The notes under the pieces: model-generated
What the model was told of the DNA's origin: nothing
Seen by the model: the letters and a program-made list of their open reading frames with translations, nothing else
The model's database searches: none
Part shown: one piece after another, positions 1-12,257 of the stretch
Numbering within the stretch: position 1 is the first letter of the stretch
Layout: every line of letters begins with the position of its first letter
Translations under genes and position numbers: made by a program
Source of the DNA: JAJEAD01 sp964420925
GTDB taxonomy: Bacteria; Pseudomonadota; Gammaproteobacteria; HK1
Direction: 5' to 3'
DNA: 64,000 bases
Assembly: GCA_964420925.1 (NCBI GenBank)
Contig: CAYQVB010000080.1
Location: 1 to 64,000, forward strand

Positions 1-283
1 GGTAGAAGCCGACCTCCAGCTCGCGCGCCAGCTCGAACAGCGGGGCCGCCGCCCCGGTGTCCGGCGGCCCGTCCTCGTAGAAGGCGTCGAGCTCGGCCTC
101 GTCCTCCATCCACCACCGGGGGAAGAAGGTGGTGAGCGCCAGCTCGGGGAACACGACGAGCCGGGCGCCCCGGCCGTGGGCCTCGCGCATCATCTCCATC
201 ATGCGGGCGACGGCCGATTTGCGCGGCTCGTCGCGAGCGATGGGACCCATCTGGGCGGCAGCGACGCAAATCTTCCGGCTCAT
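1..283 (-). CDS. N-carbamoyl-D-amino acid hydrolase, N-terminal part (cut by window edge)
   Basis: This is the first 94 codons of a nitrilase-superfamily (C-N hydrolase) enzyme; the rest lies left of the window. Known family members (D-N-carbamoylase) hydrolyse N-carbamoyl-D-amino acids to D-amino acid, CO2 and ammonia, following hydantoin ring opening. Visible here are the opening beta strand with AAAQMGPIARDEPR, then LVVFPELALTTFFPRWW, whose FPE glutamate is residue 47. That matches the catalytic Glu of the D-carbamoylase Glu-Lys-Cys triad; the Lys and Cys lie outside the window. The TTFFPRW and DEAELDAFYE segments are characteristic of D-carbamoylases rather than of generic nitrilases. The start is the ATG at 283. 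It is divergent from the AAA ATPase gene. Hydantoinase-type genes at 39-47 kb make a functional link plausible but unproven. Confidence 0.85.
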   Translation of the reverse strand, partial: MSRKICVAAAQMGPIARDEPRKSAVARMMEMMREAHGRGARLVVFPELALTTFFPRWWMEDEAELDAFYEDGPPDTGAAAPLFELARELEVGFY

Positions 284-443
284 GTTCTCGCCCCTGCGTG
301 ATGTTTACCCCGGCATCCTATCGCGAAAACGGTGCGCATCGTCTCGATTGACCGACGGCGAGCGGCGGGATGGGGCGAGGTTCGTGGCAAACTCTCGGCC
401 CTGGTTTGTGTAAATCATTCGATCGGATCGTAGAATTTGCACG

Positions 444-1625
444 ATGTGGATTGACAGACACGTAGAGGCTCTCCTCCTGCAACGGGCCAGGACCCGTCCG
501 GTGGTGGTGTTGACCGGTGCCCGCCAAACCGGAAAGACCAGTCTGATGCGACGACTCTTTCCAGACCACGCCTTCGTGACCCTGGACCTCCCCAGCGAAG
601 CGGAGCAGGCGGAGCGTGACCCCGGCTCCTTCCTCGCAAGGTATCCGCCGCCGGTCATCGTCGACGAGGTGCAGTACGCACCGGGCCTCTTTCGCCACTT
701 GAAGGTCGCCGTCGATCGAGATCGCGGACGGGCCGGATCCTTTCTCCTCACCGGTTCGCAGCCCCTGGGCCTCATGAAGTCGGTCTCCGATTCGCTGGCG
801 GGGCGCGCCGACATCATCAGCCTGGAACCTTTGAGCTTCGCCGAGGTCAAGGCCGCGTATCCACGTATCGGGGTGGAGGCGTTCCTGGTGCGCGGCGGCT
901 TTCCGGAGCTCTACGAGAACCTGGATATCGACTCGGAGGGATTTCATCGCTCCTATGTCGCGACCTACCTGGAGCGCGATCTCCGGCACTTCCTCCAGGT
1001 ATCGAGCCTGCGGGACTACGAACGCTTCCTGCGCGCGGCCGCGTTGCGCTCGGCGCAGTTGCTCAACCGCGCCGATCTCGCCCGCGACGTCGGGATCAGC
1101 GCTTCCACCGCCGCCGCGTGGCTGTCGGCACTGGAGGCGTCCCATCAGCTCATGTTGCTGGAGCCGTGGTTTGCGAACCGCACGAAGGCACTGGTGAAGC
1201 GGCCCAAGCTGTATCTGCGCGACGCCGGACTCGCCGCCTTTCTGTGCGGCGTGCGCACCACGGATGCATTGCATTCGTCGCCGCTCGCCGGTGCACTCTG
1301 GGAGACGCTGGTGTGCTCCGAGATCCGCCGCGCACAGTCAAACCGGCGAGGGGCATGGGACCTTCACTTCTGGCGGGATCGCACCCGCGAAGCCGACTTC
1401 CTGCTGCACCGTGCGGGCGCCTTCCATCTCGCCGAGGCCAAGTGGACGGAGCACCCGGACGCTCGCGATGCCGAGGTGCTGCGCAAGGTGGCACGAGAGC
1501 TGCCGGACGGGGCGGTTCGGACGATGTCCATCTTCTGCCGGGCACCCAACTCCTATCCGCTCGGCGCGGGTGACGTACACGCCAGTCCACTCGATGGACC
1601 GGCGGCATTCGAGGACTGGATCTAG
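444..1625 (+). CDS. AAA-family ATPase with C-terminal DUF4143 domain
   Basis: A 393-residue protein of the AAA_14/DUF4143 class. Walker A is GARQTGKT at residues 25-32, Walker B is VIVDE at 71-75, and a sensor-like LTGSQ follows near residue 100. The C-terminal half has a winged-helix-like stretch (LLNRADLARDVGISASTAAAW) and then the DUF4143 region, ending in the restriction-endonuclease-like pattern EADFLL...AEAKW. These proteins are widespread and often strain-variable. Roles in DNA transactions or toxin-like behaviour have been proposed, but no reaction is established. Its TAG stop at 1623-1625 lies inside the left arm of a long inverted repeat. It stands alone, with no partner gene on its strand. 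Confidence 0.85.
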   Translation: MWIDRHVEALLLQRARTRPVVVLTGARQTGKTSLMRRLFPDHAFVTLDLPSEAEQAERDPGSFLARYPPPVIVDEVQYAPGLFRHLKVAVDRDRGRAGSFLLTGSQPLGLMKSVSDSLAGRADIISLEPLSFAEVKAAYPRIGVEAFLVRGGFPELYENLDIDSEGFHRSYVATYLERDLRHFLQVSSLRDYERFLRAAALRSAQLLNRADLARDVGISASTAAAWLSALEASHQLMLLEPWFANRTKALVKRPKLYLRDAGLAAFLCGVRTTDALHSSPLAGALWETLVCSEIRRAQSNRRGAWDLHFWRDRTREADFLLHRAGAFHLAEAKWTEHPDARDAEVLRKVARELPDGAVRTMSIFCRAPNSYPLGAGDVHASPLDGPAAFEDWI

Positions 1626-1804
1626 CCGCAAATCTCACCGATTTCCTGCTGCGGACGCCAATCTGCTCGCGCTAGTGGGTCGTACTCCCTCGAGCCGCTT
1701 CGACGTAGTGTCGGCTACGCCTTCAGCGTCTCTCGGTCCGTGCGACCCACTATCACGGCAGATTGACGCCCTCGCTACGAAAATCGGTGAGATTTTGCGG
1801 CTAG
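1622..1804. repeat. 183-bp imperfect palindrome (MITE-like or large hairpin)
   Basis: The left end reads CTAGCCGCAAATCTCACCG and the right end is its reverse complement with one extra A. Matching continues inward through about 60 nt per arm (for example GACGCCAATCTGC against GGCGTCAATCTGC, and AGTGGGTCGTAC against AGTGGGTCGCAC), with scattered mismatches. A smaller hairpin (CGTAG/CTACG) sits in the centre. It encodes nothing obvious. It could be a non-autonomous mobile palindrome or a very large terminator for the ATPase gene, whose stop codon it contains. No clear target-site duplication was seen beyond the terminal CTAG. Confidence 0.7.
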
Positions 1805-1855
1805 CGGTTCAGGCCAGAGTCGGTCGGCACTGTCGGGGAAATCGGGAGGTGACTC

Positions 1856-2149
1856 TCATGGCAGGACCGACTCGTAGTGCTCCACTTCAGGAAACGGGTC
1901 GTAGTAGTGGTGGAGCAGCCTCTTCCATTCCTGGTACTCAGGGGACCCGCGAAACCCTACCGTGTGGTCCTCGAGCTCCTTCCACCGGACGAGCAGCAGA
2001 TAGCGCGAGGGCTTCTCGATACATCGCTTGAGCTCATGACCGAAGTAGCCATCCATCGAAGCGATGATTCGCTGGGCTGTTTCGAAGGAGAGCTGAAAGT
2101 CGTCCTCCTTGCCGGGCACGACGTCCAGAACGGCGACTTCGAGGATCAC
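1856..2149 (-). CDS. Antibiotic biosynthesis monooxygenase (ABM)-domain protein
   Basis: A 97-residue protein with the dimeric alpha/beta ferredoxin-like fold expected of ABM/YgiN-type proteins. It opens MILEVAVLDVVPGKEDDF, then has a helix with ETAQRIIASMDGY, then the strand SRYLLLVRWKELEDH with the family's W-x-x-x-x-x-H pattern, and a closing SPEYQEWKRLLHHYYDPFPEVEHY. Members range from quinol monooxygenases to heme-degrading enzymes and many are uncharacterised. The start is a GTG at 2149, preceded by a strong AAAGGAGAT ribosome-binding site six bases upstream. It lies just upstream of nothing on its strand and behind lhr. Confidence 0.75.
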   Translation of the reverse strand: MILEVAVLDVVPGKEDDFQLSFETAQRIIASMDGYFGHELKRCIEKPSRYLLLVRWKELEDHTVGFRGSPEYQEWKRLLHHYYDPFPEVEHYESVLP

Positions 2150-2201
2150 GATTCATCTCCTTTCGCAGCGATCGAGTCCGGTCGACGGCAGCGGCCGAAC
2201 C

Positions 2202-2220
2202 ACGGCACGCAGTGTGCCGT
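2202..2220. terminator. Short hairpin immediately after lhr
   Basis: ACGGCAC-GCAGT-GTGCCGT forms a seven-pair stem with a five-base loop, directly abutting the lhr stop codon at 2221-2223. There is no U tract on the minus strand, so it is at best a weak or Rho-assisted terminator. Confidence 0.35.
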
Positions 2221-6750
<4,530 letters not shown>

Positions 6751-6977
6751 GCTGTGGGTTCCGTCGAATGGCGGGTTGCTCACGCGCCCTTCGGCGCCGG
6801 CGCGGCAGGATCCGGGGATACCCTTGACATACATGGGAATCGTATAGCAGGTTCGGTCACGGTGATACGGTCCTTCGCGGACCGGGACACCGAGACCGTC
6901 CGGCTCGAGCGCGCCTTTGGCGTGTCCGCTTCATTCCGGCTCAACCTCCAGTCCCTTTCGAAGATTGCGAGGCGTTG

Positions 6978-7874
6978 ATGTGTTGGGAAATCCCGGTGCC
7001 CGAGTCCGTGCTCGAGGTAAGCGCGACGGACGGATATACGCTGAGGGTAAGGCGTCACGGCACGCCGAGCGGGCCGCGGCTCATTCTTACCCATGGCAAC
7101 GGGTTCGCGATCGACGCCTACTATCCGTACTGGTCTCTCCTCACCGAGCGATTCGACTGCTTCGTTCACGACCTCCGTAACCATGGATGGAATTCGCTCG
7201 ATGATGACCCGTTTCGGCACAATGTTCCGTTCTTCGTCGACGACAGCAAGCGCATCGTGCGCGAAATCGAGAAGCGTTTCGGGTCAAAGCCGACCATCGG
7301 AGTGTTCCATTCGCTCTCGAGCGTTGTGGCGCTGCATCAGGCCAGCGCCAGCAACAGCTTCGATGCGCTCGTGCTGTTCGACCCGCCATTGTTTCCGCCT
7401 GGAGGCCTCCCGGAGGGCATTCAGGGTATTGGAAGCCGTATGGGCGCCAGTGCCCGCAAACGCCGGAGCCGATTCGACAGCGTGGAGGCGTTTGTCACCA
7501 CTCTCCGAAGGAACCCCGGGTTCAGGCGCATGTCGCGGGAGGCGCTGGAGCTCTTTGCTCGAACCACCCTGCGGCCCATGTCAAACGCAGACGGCTACGA
7601 GCTGTGTTGTCCTCCGCACTACGAGGCACAAATCCTGGAGCACATCTTCTCCTGGACGATGACCGTGGATCTCGCGGAAGTCCGCTGTCCCGTCAAGGCC
7701 ATCGGCTCCGATCCCACGGTTGCCAACTCGTTCATGCCGAGCATGAACCTCGATGTGCTCATCGGTCTCGACTACGACTTCGTGCCGGAGACGAGCCACT
7801 TTCTGCAACTCGAAGAGCCGGGGATCTGTGCCGCGCTGACGTTCGAGTTCCTGGAGAACCATGCCTTGGTGTGA
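6978..7874 (+). CDS. Alpha/beta hydrolase
   Basis: A 298-residue alpha/beta-hydrolase-fold protein. The oxyanion-hole HGNG is at residues 39-42, the nucleophile elbow is a variant G-x-x-x-S (FHSLSS, Ser112) rather than the usual GxSxG, and the C-terminal catalytic His is in ETSHFLQLEEP. HDLRNHG near residue 65 is typical of lipase/esterase-like members. The ATG at 6978 is used; a TTG three bases upstream is less likely. Substrate is unknown. It is divergent from lhr and has no clear operon partner. Confidence 0.8.
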   Translation: MCWEIPVPESVLEVSATDGYTLRVRRHGTPSGPRLILTHGNGFAIDAYYPYWSLLTERFDCFVHDLRNHGWNSLDDDPFRHNVPFFVDDSKRIVREIEKRFGSKPTIGVFHSLSSVVALHQASASNSFDALVLFDPPLFPPGGLPEGIQGIGSRMGASARKRRSRFDSVEAFVTTLRRNPGFRRMSREALELFARTTLRPMSNADGYELCCPPHYEAQILEHIFSWTMTVDLAEVRCPVKAIGSDPTVANSFMPSMNLDVLIGLDYDFVPETSHFLQLEEPGICAALTFEFLENHALV

Positions 7875-7966
7875 GAGGGTGAAACGCGCGATGGTGCGAT
7901 TCGCGTTCGACGCTTGGCATTTCGGCGATCATCGGCGCGGGCCAATCTCTCTCCGGACTCCCCCGG

Positions 7967-9433
7967 TCAGTCCCCGAGTCCGGCGTGCTCGCACACGATT
8001 TCGAGGGACTTCACCAGCGCTTTCGCCGCCAGCGCCGCGTACTCGACGTTGAGCTCGCCGTCGGCCTGGAGGGTCCCCAGGCCCGGTGACAGCAGCATGT
8101 TGCAGTTGTAGATCGTGGCGGGCTCTACCCCCATCGCCTCCGTCGCGAGCAGGATGGGGTTGGTGTTGGAGTAGAGGTCCTCGAGGGTGAAGATGGGGAT
8201 GCCGCGCTCCCCGTCGTCCCAGGTCTTCTGGTAGTTCACCTCGAGGCCGCCCATGTGGTAGCTCTTGCGGATGACGATCCGGTCGCGGAAGCGGCTCGGC
8301 TTCATCTCGGCGAAGGCATCGACCATCACTTCGTGGTACTGGTCGATGGGCCTCGTGACGCGCCCGGGGTCGTTCTTGAGCACTTCGAGGTAGGCGCGCA
8401 ATCCGACGAGCGAATCGCGTCCCGGATCCGCGGCGGAGAACACCGCCTTTCCGTGCGAAGAGACTCCGCCCTGGCGATCACCGCCGAGGCCGAGCGCCTT
8501 GCGCACGTAGGACATCGCCTCTTCCTTGCCGATCATCAGGCCGGCAATCGGCGAGCGGCCCGGCTTGTCCATGCTGTGGGCCATGACGTCGGCGTTCACG
8601 TCGGCGGGCGCGTAGCCCACGACGGGGAGGCAGCTCGCGGAGTCGATGAGAAAGGGCAGGTCGCATTCCTCGGCGAAGGCGCCCAGGGCCTTCAGGAAGA
8701 GGGGAGCGCCGTTGCCGTCGTGCGCACCGTTGCCGTAGCCCGGCGTGTCGTAGCCGATCGTCTGAAACCCGGCCAGCGTGGCGGCGTGCCGTGCGCTGGC
8801 CTCGCGGATGCGCGCCATGGTGGCGTCGACGTCGTTGTTGAGCATCAGGGGGACCACGCTCTGCTTGATCCCGTGCACCTCGTAACGGACACCTTCGTAC
8901 CGGACGAAGAGCGTGTCGACATTGGCGAGCGACTTCGCCTCCATGCCGAGCTCCCCCGCGCTCACGCTGCGATCGACGGCGATGTTCTTGTAGCGGGGCG
9001 GAAAGGCCCGGCCGTAGGCCGCGCCCCACTCGTAGTCCTCGCCGTAGGGCGTGAGGACCCGGCTGCGATAGGCGTCGCCGCGGCGCATGAAGGGCGGCGC
9101 GAAGAGGGTCTCGTAGGCCACGCGCAGGGCCGCCTCGCAGGTGTTGGTGACCGCGCAGTCGTAGGCGTCGCCGTACATCTCCTTGACGAGCATGCGGATA
9201 TCGTCCTCGACCCGCTTCACGGGCAGAACGGCGGTGCGGTTCGCCGCCACGATGGCGTCCAGAACGTAGCTCGGCAGGGGGCCCGGCACCGACGAGGCGC
9301 CGGTGTAGAGGCCGAACCTGCCGGCTACCTTGTCGAGGCCGAGCCGGCCGCCTTCTCTCTCGGCATCGGCGACGATCTTCGGGAACTTCTCGAAGATGTC
9401 CTGGTACCACTGGCAGTTGAAACGGGTGCTCAT
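7967..9433 (-). CDS. PLP-dependent fold-type I enzyme (aminotransferase/decarboxylase superfamily)
   Basis: A 488-residue soluble protein starting at the ATG at 9433. Fold-type I features are visible: a phosphate-binding small-residue region (CAVTNTCEAALRVAYE), the pyridine-nitrogen Asp in FLIDSASCLPVVGY, and the probable Schiff-base lysine in HSMDKPGRSPIAG, followed by a glycine-rich loop. This layout resembles group II decarboxylases and carbon-carbon lyases such as sphingosine-phosphate lyase more than classical transaminases, but no closer assignment is possible by eye. It is the last gene of a minus-strand series behind two amino-acid permeases and a binding protein, which suggests action on an imported amine or amino acid. 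Confidence 0.75.
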   Translation of the reverse strand: MSTRFNCQWYQDIFEKFPKIVADAEREGGRLGLDKVAGRFGLYTGASSVPGPLPSYVLDAIVAANRTAVLPVKRVEDDIRMLVKEMYGDAYDCAVTNTCEAALRVAYETLFAPPFMRRGDAYRSRVLTPYGEDYEWGAAYGRAFPPRYKNIAVDRSVSAGELGMEAKSLANVDTLFVRYEGVRYEVHGIKQSVVPLMLNNDVDATMARIREASARHAATLAGFQTIGYDTPGYGNGAHDGNGAPLFLKALGAFAEECDLPFLIDSASCLPVVGYAPADVNADVMAHSMDKPGRSPIAGLMIGKEEAMSYVRKALGLGGDRQGGVSSHGKAVFSAADPGRDSLVGLRAYLEVLKNDPGRVTRPIDQYHEVMVDAFAEMKPSRFRDRIVIRKSYHMGGLEVNYQKTWDDGERGIPIFTLEDLYSNTNPILLATEAMGVEPATIYNCNMLLSPGLGTLQADGELNVEYAALAAKALVKSLEIVCEHAGLGD

Positions 9434-9540
9434 GATTGGCGCTCCTGTGCGGGTTGGGTTCAGCGTCCCCGCAGCGCAGGGACGAGGTCCGGGTGTGAGG
9501 TCGGCGATGGGGAAGCCCTCCTCTTCCGCTGAACGGACCT

Positions 9541-10239
9541 TCAGCCCGGAGACGGCTCCAGGTGTCGATTGAGATGGCTCTCGAGGCGGGCAAAGCCTCT
9601 CTGGATCACCTGCACGATGCACCAGTAGATGGCGGCCGCCATCACGAGCGGGGTCATCGGGTCGTAGGTGGTCGAGACCGCCGAGTTCGCCACCGCCAGG
9701 AGATCCATGACGGTGATCGCCCCGAGCGCGGCAGTACCCTTGGCGAACAGGATCACTTCGTTCATGTAGGCGGACAGACCATAGCGCAAGGCCATGGGCA
9801 GAGTCACGAGAAAGAAAGTTTTCCGCCGGGACAAGCCGAGCGCTCTCGACGCGTCGATGATGCCGGCCGGCACCGCCTGGATCGCGCCCTTCACGACCTC
9901 GACCAGAAATCCGGCATGGTTGAGCGTGAAACCGATCGCCGCGCAGTAGTAGGGATCGACGAAGACATTCCACAGCACGGTGTTCCGAACGAGGCCCACG
10001 GTGGCGAGGCCGTTGTAGATCATGTAGAGCAGTATCAGCGCCGGCACTCCCCGGAAGAACATCGAGAAGCACCAGGCGAGACCGTTCACGAGCCGGTTCG
10101 GGGACAGGCGCCACACTGCGACCGGGATGGCCAGCAGCATGCCGAACACGAGGCAGGGGAGCAGCACCGAGAGCGTGACTCCCGCTCCCCGGAGAAGAGA
10201 GGGGAGAAGGCGCCAGGCCAGCTCGACGTCGAAGCCCAT
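9541..10239 (-). CDS. Polar amino acid ABC transporter permease (second subunit)
   Basis: A 232-residue integral membrane protein of the HisM/GlnP family, with about five hydrophobic segments. The cytoplasmic coupling motif is DASRALGLSRRKTFFLVTLPMALR, the EAA-loop equivalent. The start ATG at 10239 overlaps the TGA of the upstream permease gene by one base, so the two are translationally coupled. The pair would form the membrane channel for the binding protein at 11144-11932. No ATP-binding subunit is encoded nearby, so it must borrow an ATPase from elsewhere in the genome. Confidence 0.88.
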   Translation of the reverse strand: MGFDVELAWRLLPSLLRGAGVTLSVLLPCLVFGMLLAIPVAVWRLSPNRLVNGLAWCFSMFFRGVPALILLYMIYNGLATVGLVRNTVLWNVFVDPYYCAAIGFTLNHAGFLVEVVKGAIQAVPAGIIDASRALGLSRRKTFFLVTLPMALRYGLSAYMNEVILFAKGTAALGAITVMDLLAVANSAVSTTYDPMTPLVMAAAIYWCIVQVIQRGFARLESHLNRHLEPSPG

Positions 10240-10934
10240 CAGTCGGCCCTCGCGGGGGGTTGGCCCCGCTGCGCCCAGCGTTCCAGGCGCCGCGCCGCCA
10301 CCATGGTGGCGCTGCTGAAGACGATGTAGCCGAACCCGGCGGCCAGGTAGAACATGAAGGGCTGCTTGGTAACCGCGGCGGCAACGTCCGCCACGCGAAC
10401 GAGGTCGGTGAGTCCGACCATGGAGACCAGAGCGGTCTCCTTCAGCAGCACCATCCAGATGTTGACGATCCCGGGCAGCGCGATGCGCCAGGCCTGGGGA
10501 ATGAGCACCAACCACCACATCGGCAGGACCCGCAGTCCCATCGCGCGAGCGGCATCTACCTGACCGGACGGGATGTTGAGGATGGCGCCGCGCAGGACCT
10601 CTCCCACATAGGCGGCGTAGACGATGCCGAGCGCGCCGATGCCCGCGGCGAGGGGCGAGAAATCGATGCGGGTTCCGAAGAGCGCGCGAACCAGCACCGG
10701 AGTGTTGTAGTACAGGAAGAAGACGACCAGGATGGACGGCACGCCCATGAACACGGAGGCATAGACCCGCCACGTGCGGAACAGCACGCGGTTGCGGGAT
10801 CGGGCGATGAAGCCGAGAACCAGGCCGAGCGCAAGGGCGAGCAGAAAGGAGAACACCGCCAGGCGTATGGTGACGAGCGCTCCGGCGAGCAGCTCATCGC
10901 CGTAGCCGGTGTCGTCGAAGCTCAGGAGCCCCAT
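10239..10934 (-). CDS. Polar amino acid ABC transporter permease (first subunit)
   Basis: A 231-residue membrane protein of the same HisMQ-type family. It has an N-terminal hydrophobic block (LAVFSFLLALALGLVLGF) and an EAA loop around VDAARAMGLRVLPMWWLVLIPQAWR. It is coupled to the following permease gene by a TGATG overlap. The ATG at 10934 lacks a strong ribosome-binding site. A 209-base gap with no recognisable feature separates it from the binding-protein gene upstream. Confidence 0.88.
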   Translation of the reverse strand: MGLLSFDDTGYGDELLAGALVTIRLAVFSFLLALALGLVLGFIARSRNRVLFRTWRVYASVFMGVPSILVVFFLYYNTPVLVRALFGTRIDFSPLAAGIGALGIVYAAYVGEVLRGAILNIPSGQVDAARAMGLRVLPMWWLVLIPQAWRIALPGIVNIWMVLLKETALVSMVGLTDLVRVADVAAAVTKQPFMFYLAAGFGYIVFSSATMVAARRLERWAQRGQPPARAD

Positions 10935-11143
10935 TGAAGCGAAGCTCGTGCTGGGCTCAGGGGAGGCCCCACAGCCCCGAACGGAGGCTCCTCACCCGAA
11001 TCGAAGTGTGGAGCCGAATCAGCCCGAAACGGCGCAGGAAGATGACCGGGAGCATTGCGGACGCTCCCGGCCGGTTCCACGCGACGGGGATCAATAGGGG
11101 GTCGGCGAAGGGCCGAGCCGATATCCGGCCGTGGGACCCCGAC

Positions 11144-11932
11144 CTACATGCAATTCGCTTCTTCTTCGAGTAGCTGGATGCTCAGGTACTTCTTGCGCAG
11201 CTCGGTATAGGTGCAGTCGTCGATCAGAGACTGCAGGGCGGCGTCGGCCCGCTCCAGGAGCTCCATTTCGCCCTTGGTGATTGCCCAGCTCATGCCCGCC
11301 TTTTCGCCGGCGGCCCAGAAGTCGGGCTCGCTGAGCATCCAGTCCTTCCCGTCGTCGGTGTCGATGAGCAGGGTGGTCCAGTTGATCTTGCCCCCGAAGA
11401 CGCCGTCGATTCTGCCGGCCTTGAGGTCCAGCAGCATCTGGTCGTTGTTCTCGAAGTAGACCGGTGTCGCATCGGGCAGTTGGGTCTCGACGTACTTTGC
11501 GTGGGACGAGCCCTTGTACACCCCCAGCCTCATGCCGCTCATGGCGGCGTTGTCGTAACCCTTGTCCCAGTCCTTCGGCACCACGAAACCTTCCGGGTTG
11601 AGGATGACGGGGATCGTGAACTCCGTTGCCTCGAGCCGTTCGGGAAGCGGAGTGAGCTGCGAAACGATCATGTCGATCTTTCCGGAGATGAGCGATGGCA
11701 GCAGGGCGCTGAAGTCCATCGTGACGATCTCGCATTCCGCCTCCATGCGCTCGCACATCGCCCGCGCCAGGTCCGGCTCGAGACCGGAGAGACTGCCGTC
11801 GGTGCCCAGGATGCTGAAGGGCGGATAGGTTCCCTCGTTGCCGAGCAGGAGCTTGGCGGCCTGGGCGGGGGCGGCAACGGAGAGCGAGAGCAGAATGGCC
11901 CAGAAGGCTCGCGACATGGTGACAGGCTTCAT
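11144..11932 (-). CDS. Amino acid ABC transporter, periplasmic substrate-binding protein
   Basis: A 262-residue secreted solute-binding protein (SBP_bac_3 family). A signal peptide is evident at residues 1-25 (LLSLSVAAPAQA, cleavage after AQA). The mature part has the family signatures GTYPPFSILGTDGSLSGLEPDLA, MVSQLTPLPERLEATEFTIP and LDLKAGRIDGVFGG. The ATG at 11932 follows AGGAGG at a good distance; the upstream in-frame extension is therefore unlikely. Preference for a cationic or neutral amino acid cannot be read from the sequence. It lies downstream of the dehydrogenase gene on the same strand. Confidence 0.88.
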   Translation of the reverse strand: MKPVTMSRAFWAILLSLSVAAPAQAAKLLLGNEGTYPPFSILGTDGSLSGLEPDLARAMCERMEAECEIVTMDFSALLPSLISGKIDMIVSQLTPLPERLEATEFTIPVILNPEGFVVPKDWDKGYDNAAMSGMRLGVYKGSSHAKYVETQLPDATPVYFENNDQMLLDLKAGRIDGVFGGKINWTTLLIDTDDGKDWMLSEPDFWAAGEKAGMSWAITKGEMELLERADAALQSLIDDCTYTELRKKYLSIQLLEEEANCM

Positions 11933-12257
11933 GTTCCCTCCTTCGAGTCGATCGTGGTTGCGAAACCGCATTGTTCGACGCTCGTGACCGGCGATTGGTT
12001 CACATGTGCCGAAGGCGTGTCAAGGCAATGCCGACGGACGCCGCATTGTTGGATCCATCTGGTCCTGGTGCCGTTCCCCGTGCTGTAAGCGCACCTGGAG
12101 CACGCCCCAGGAAGTGGACGGACTCCGGCAGGAACATCGATAGGGGATGGGCGTTCGTCGCAGCAAGTGCCGCGGTCCTGCTGCGACGGATTTAGGGGTA
12201 ACGGCCCCGGCGGTCCCGGTCGAAGCTTCGATCCGCGAAGCTCGTCCGGGAACCGGG
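11933..12257. other. 325-base intergenic region, probable binding-protein promoter
   Basis: No gene is visible. On the minus strand a consensus TTGACA (12023 to 12018) lies 86 bases before the binding-protein start, but no good -10 box sits at 16-18 bases spacing. A short direct repeat, CGCATTGTT, occurs near 11970 and 12050 and could be an operator pair. The region separates the dehydrogenase and transporter genes. Confidence 0.35.
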
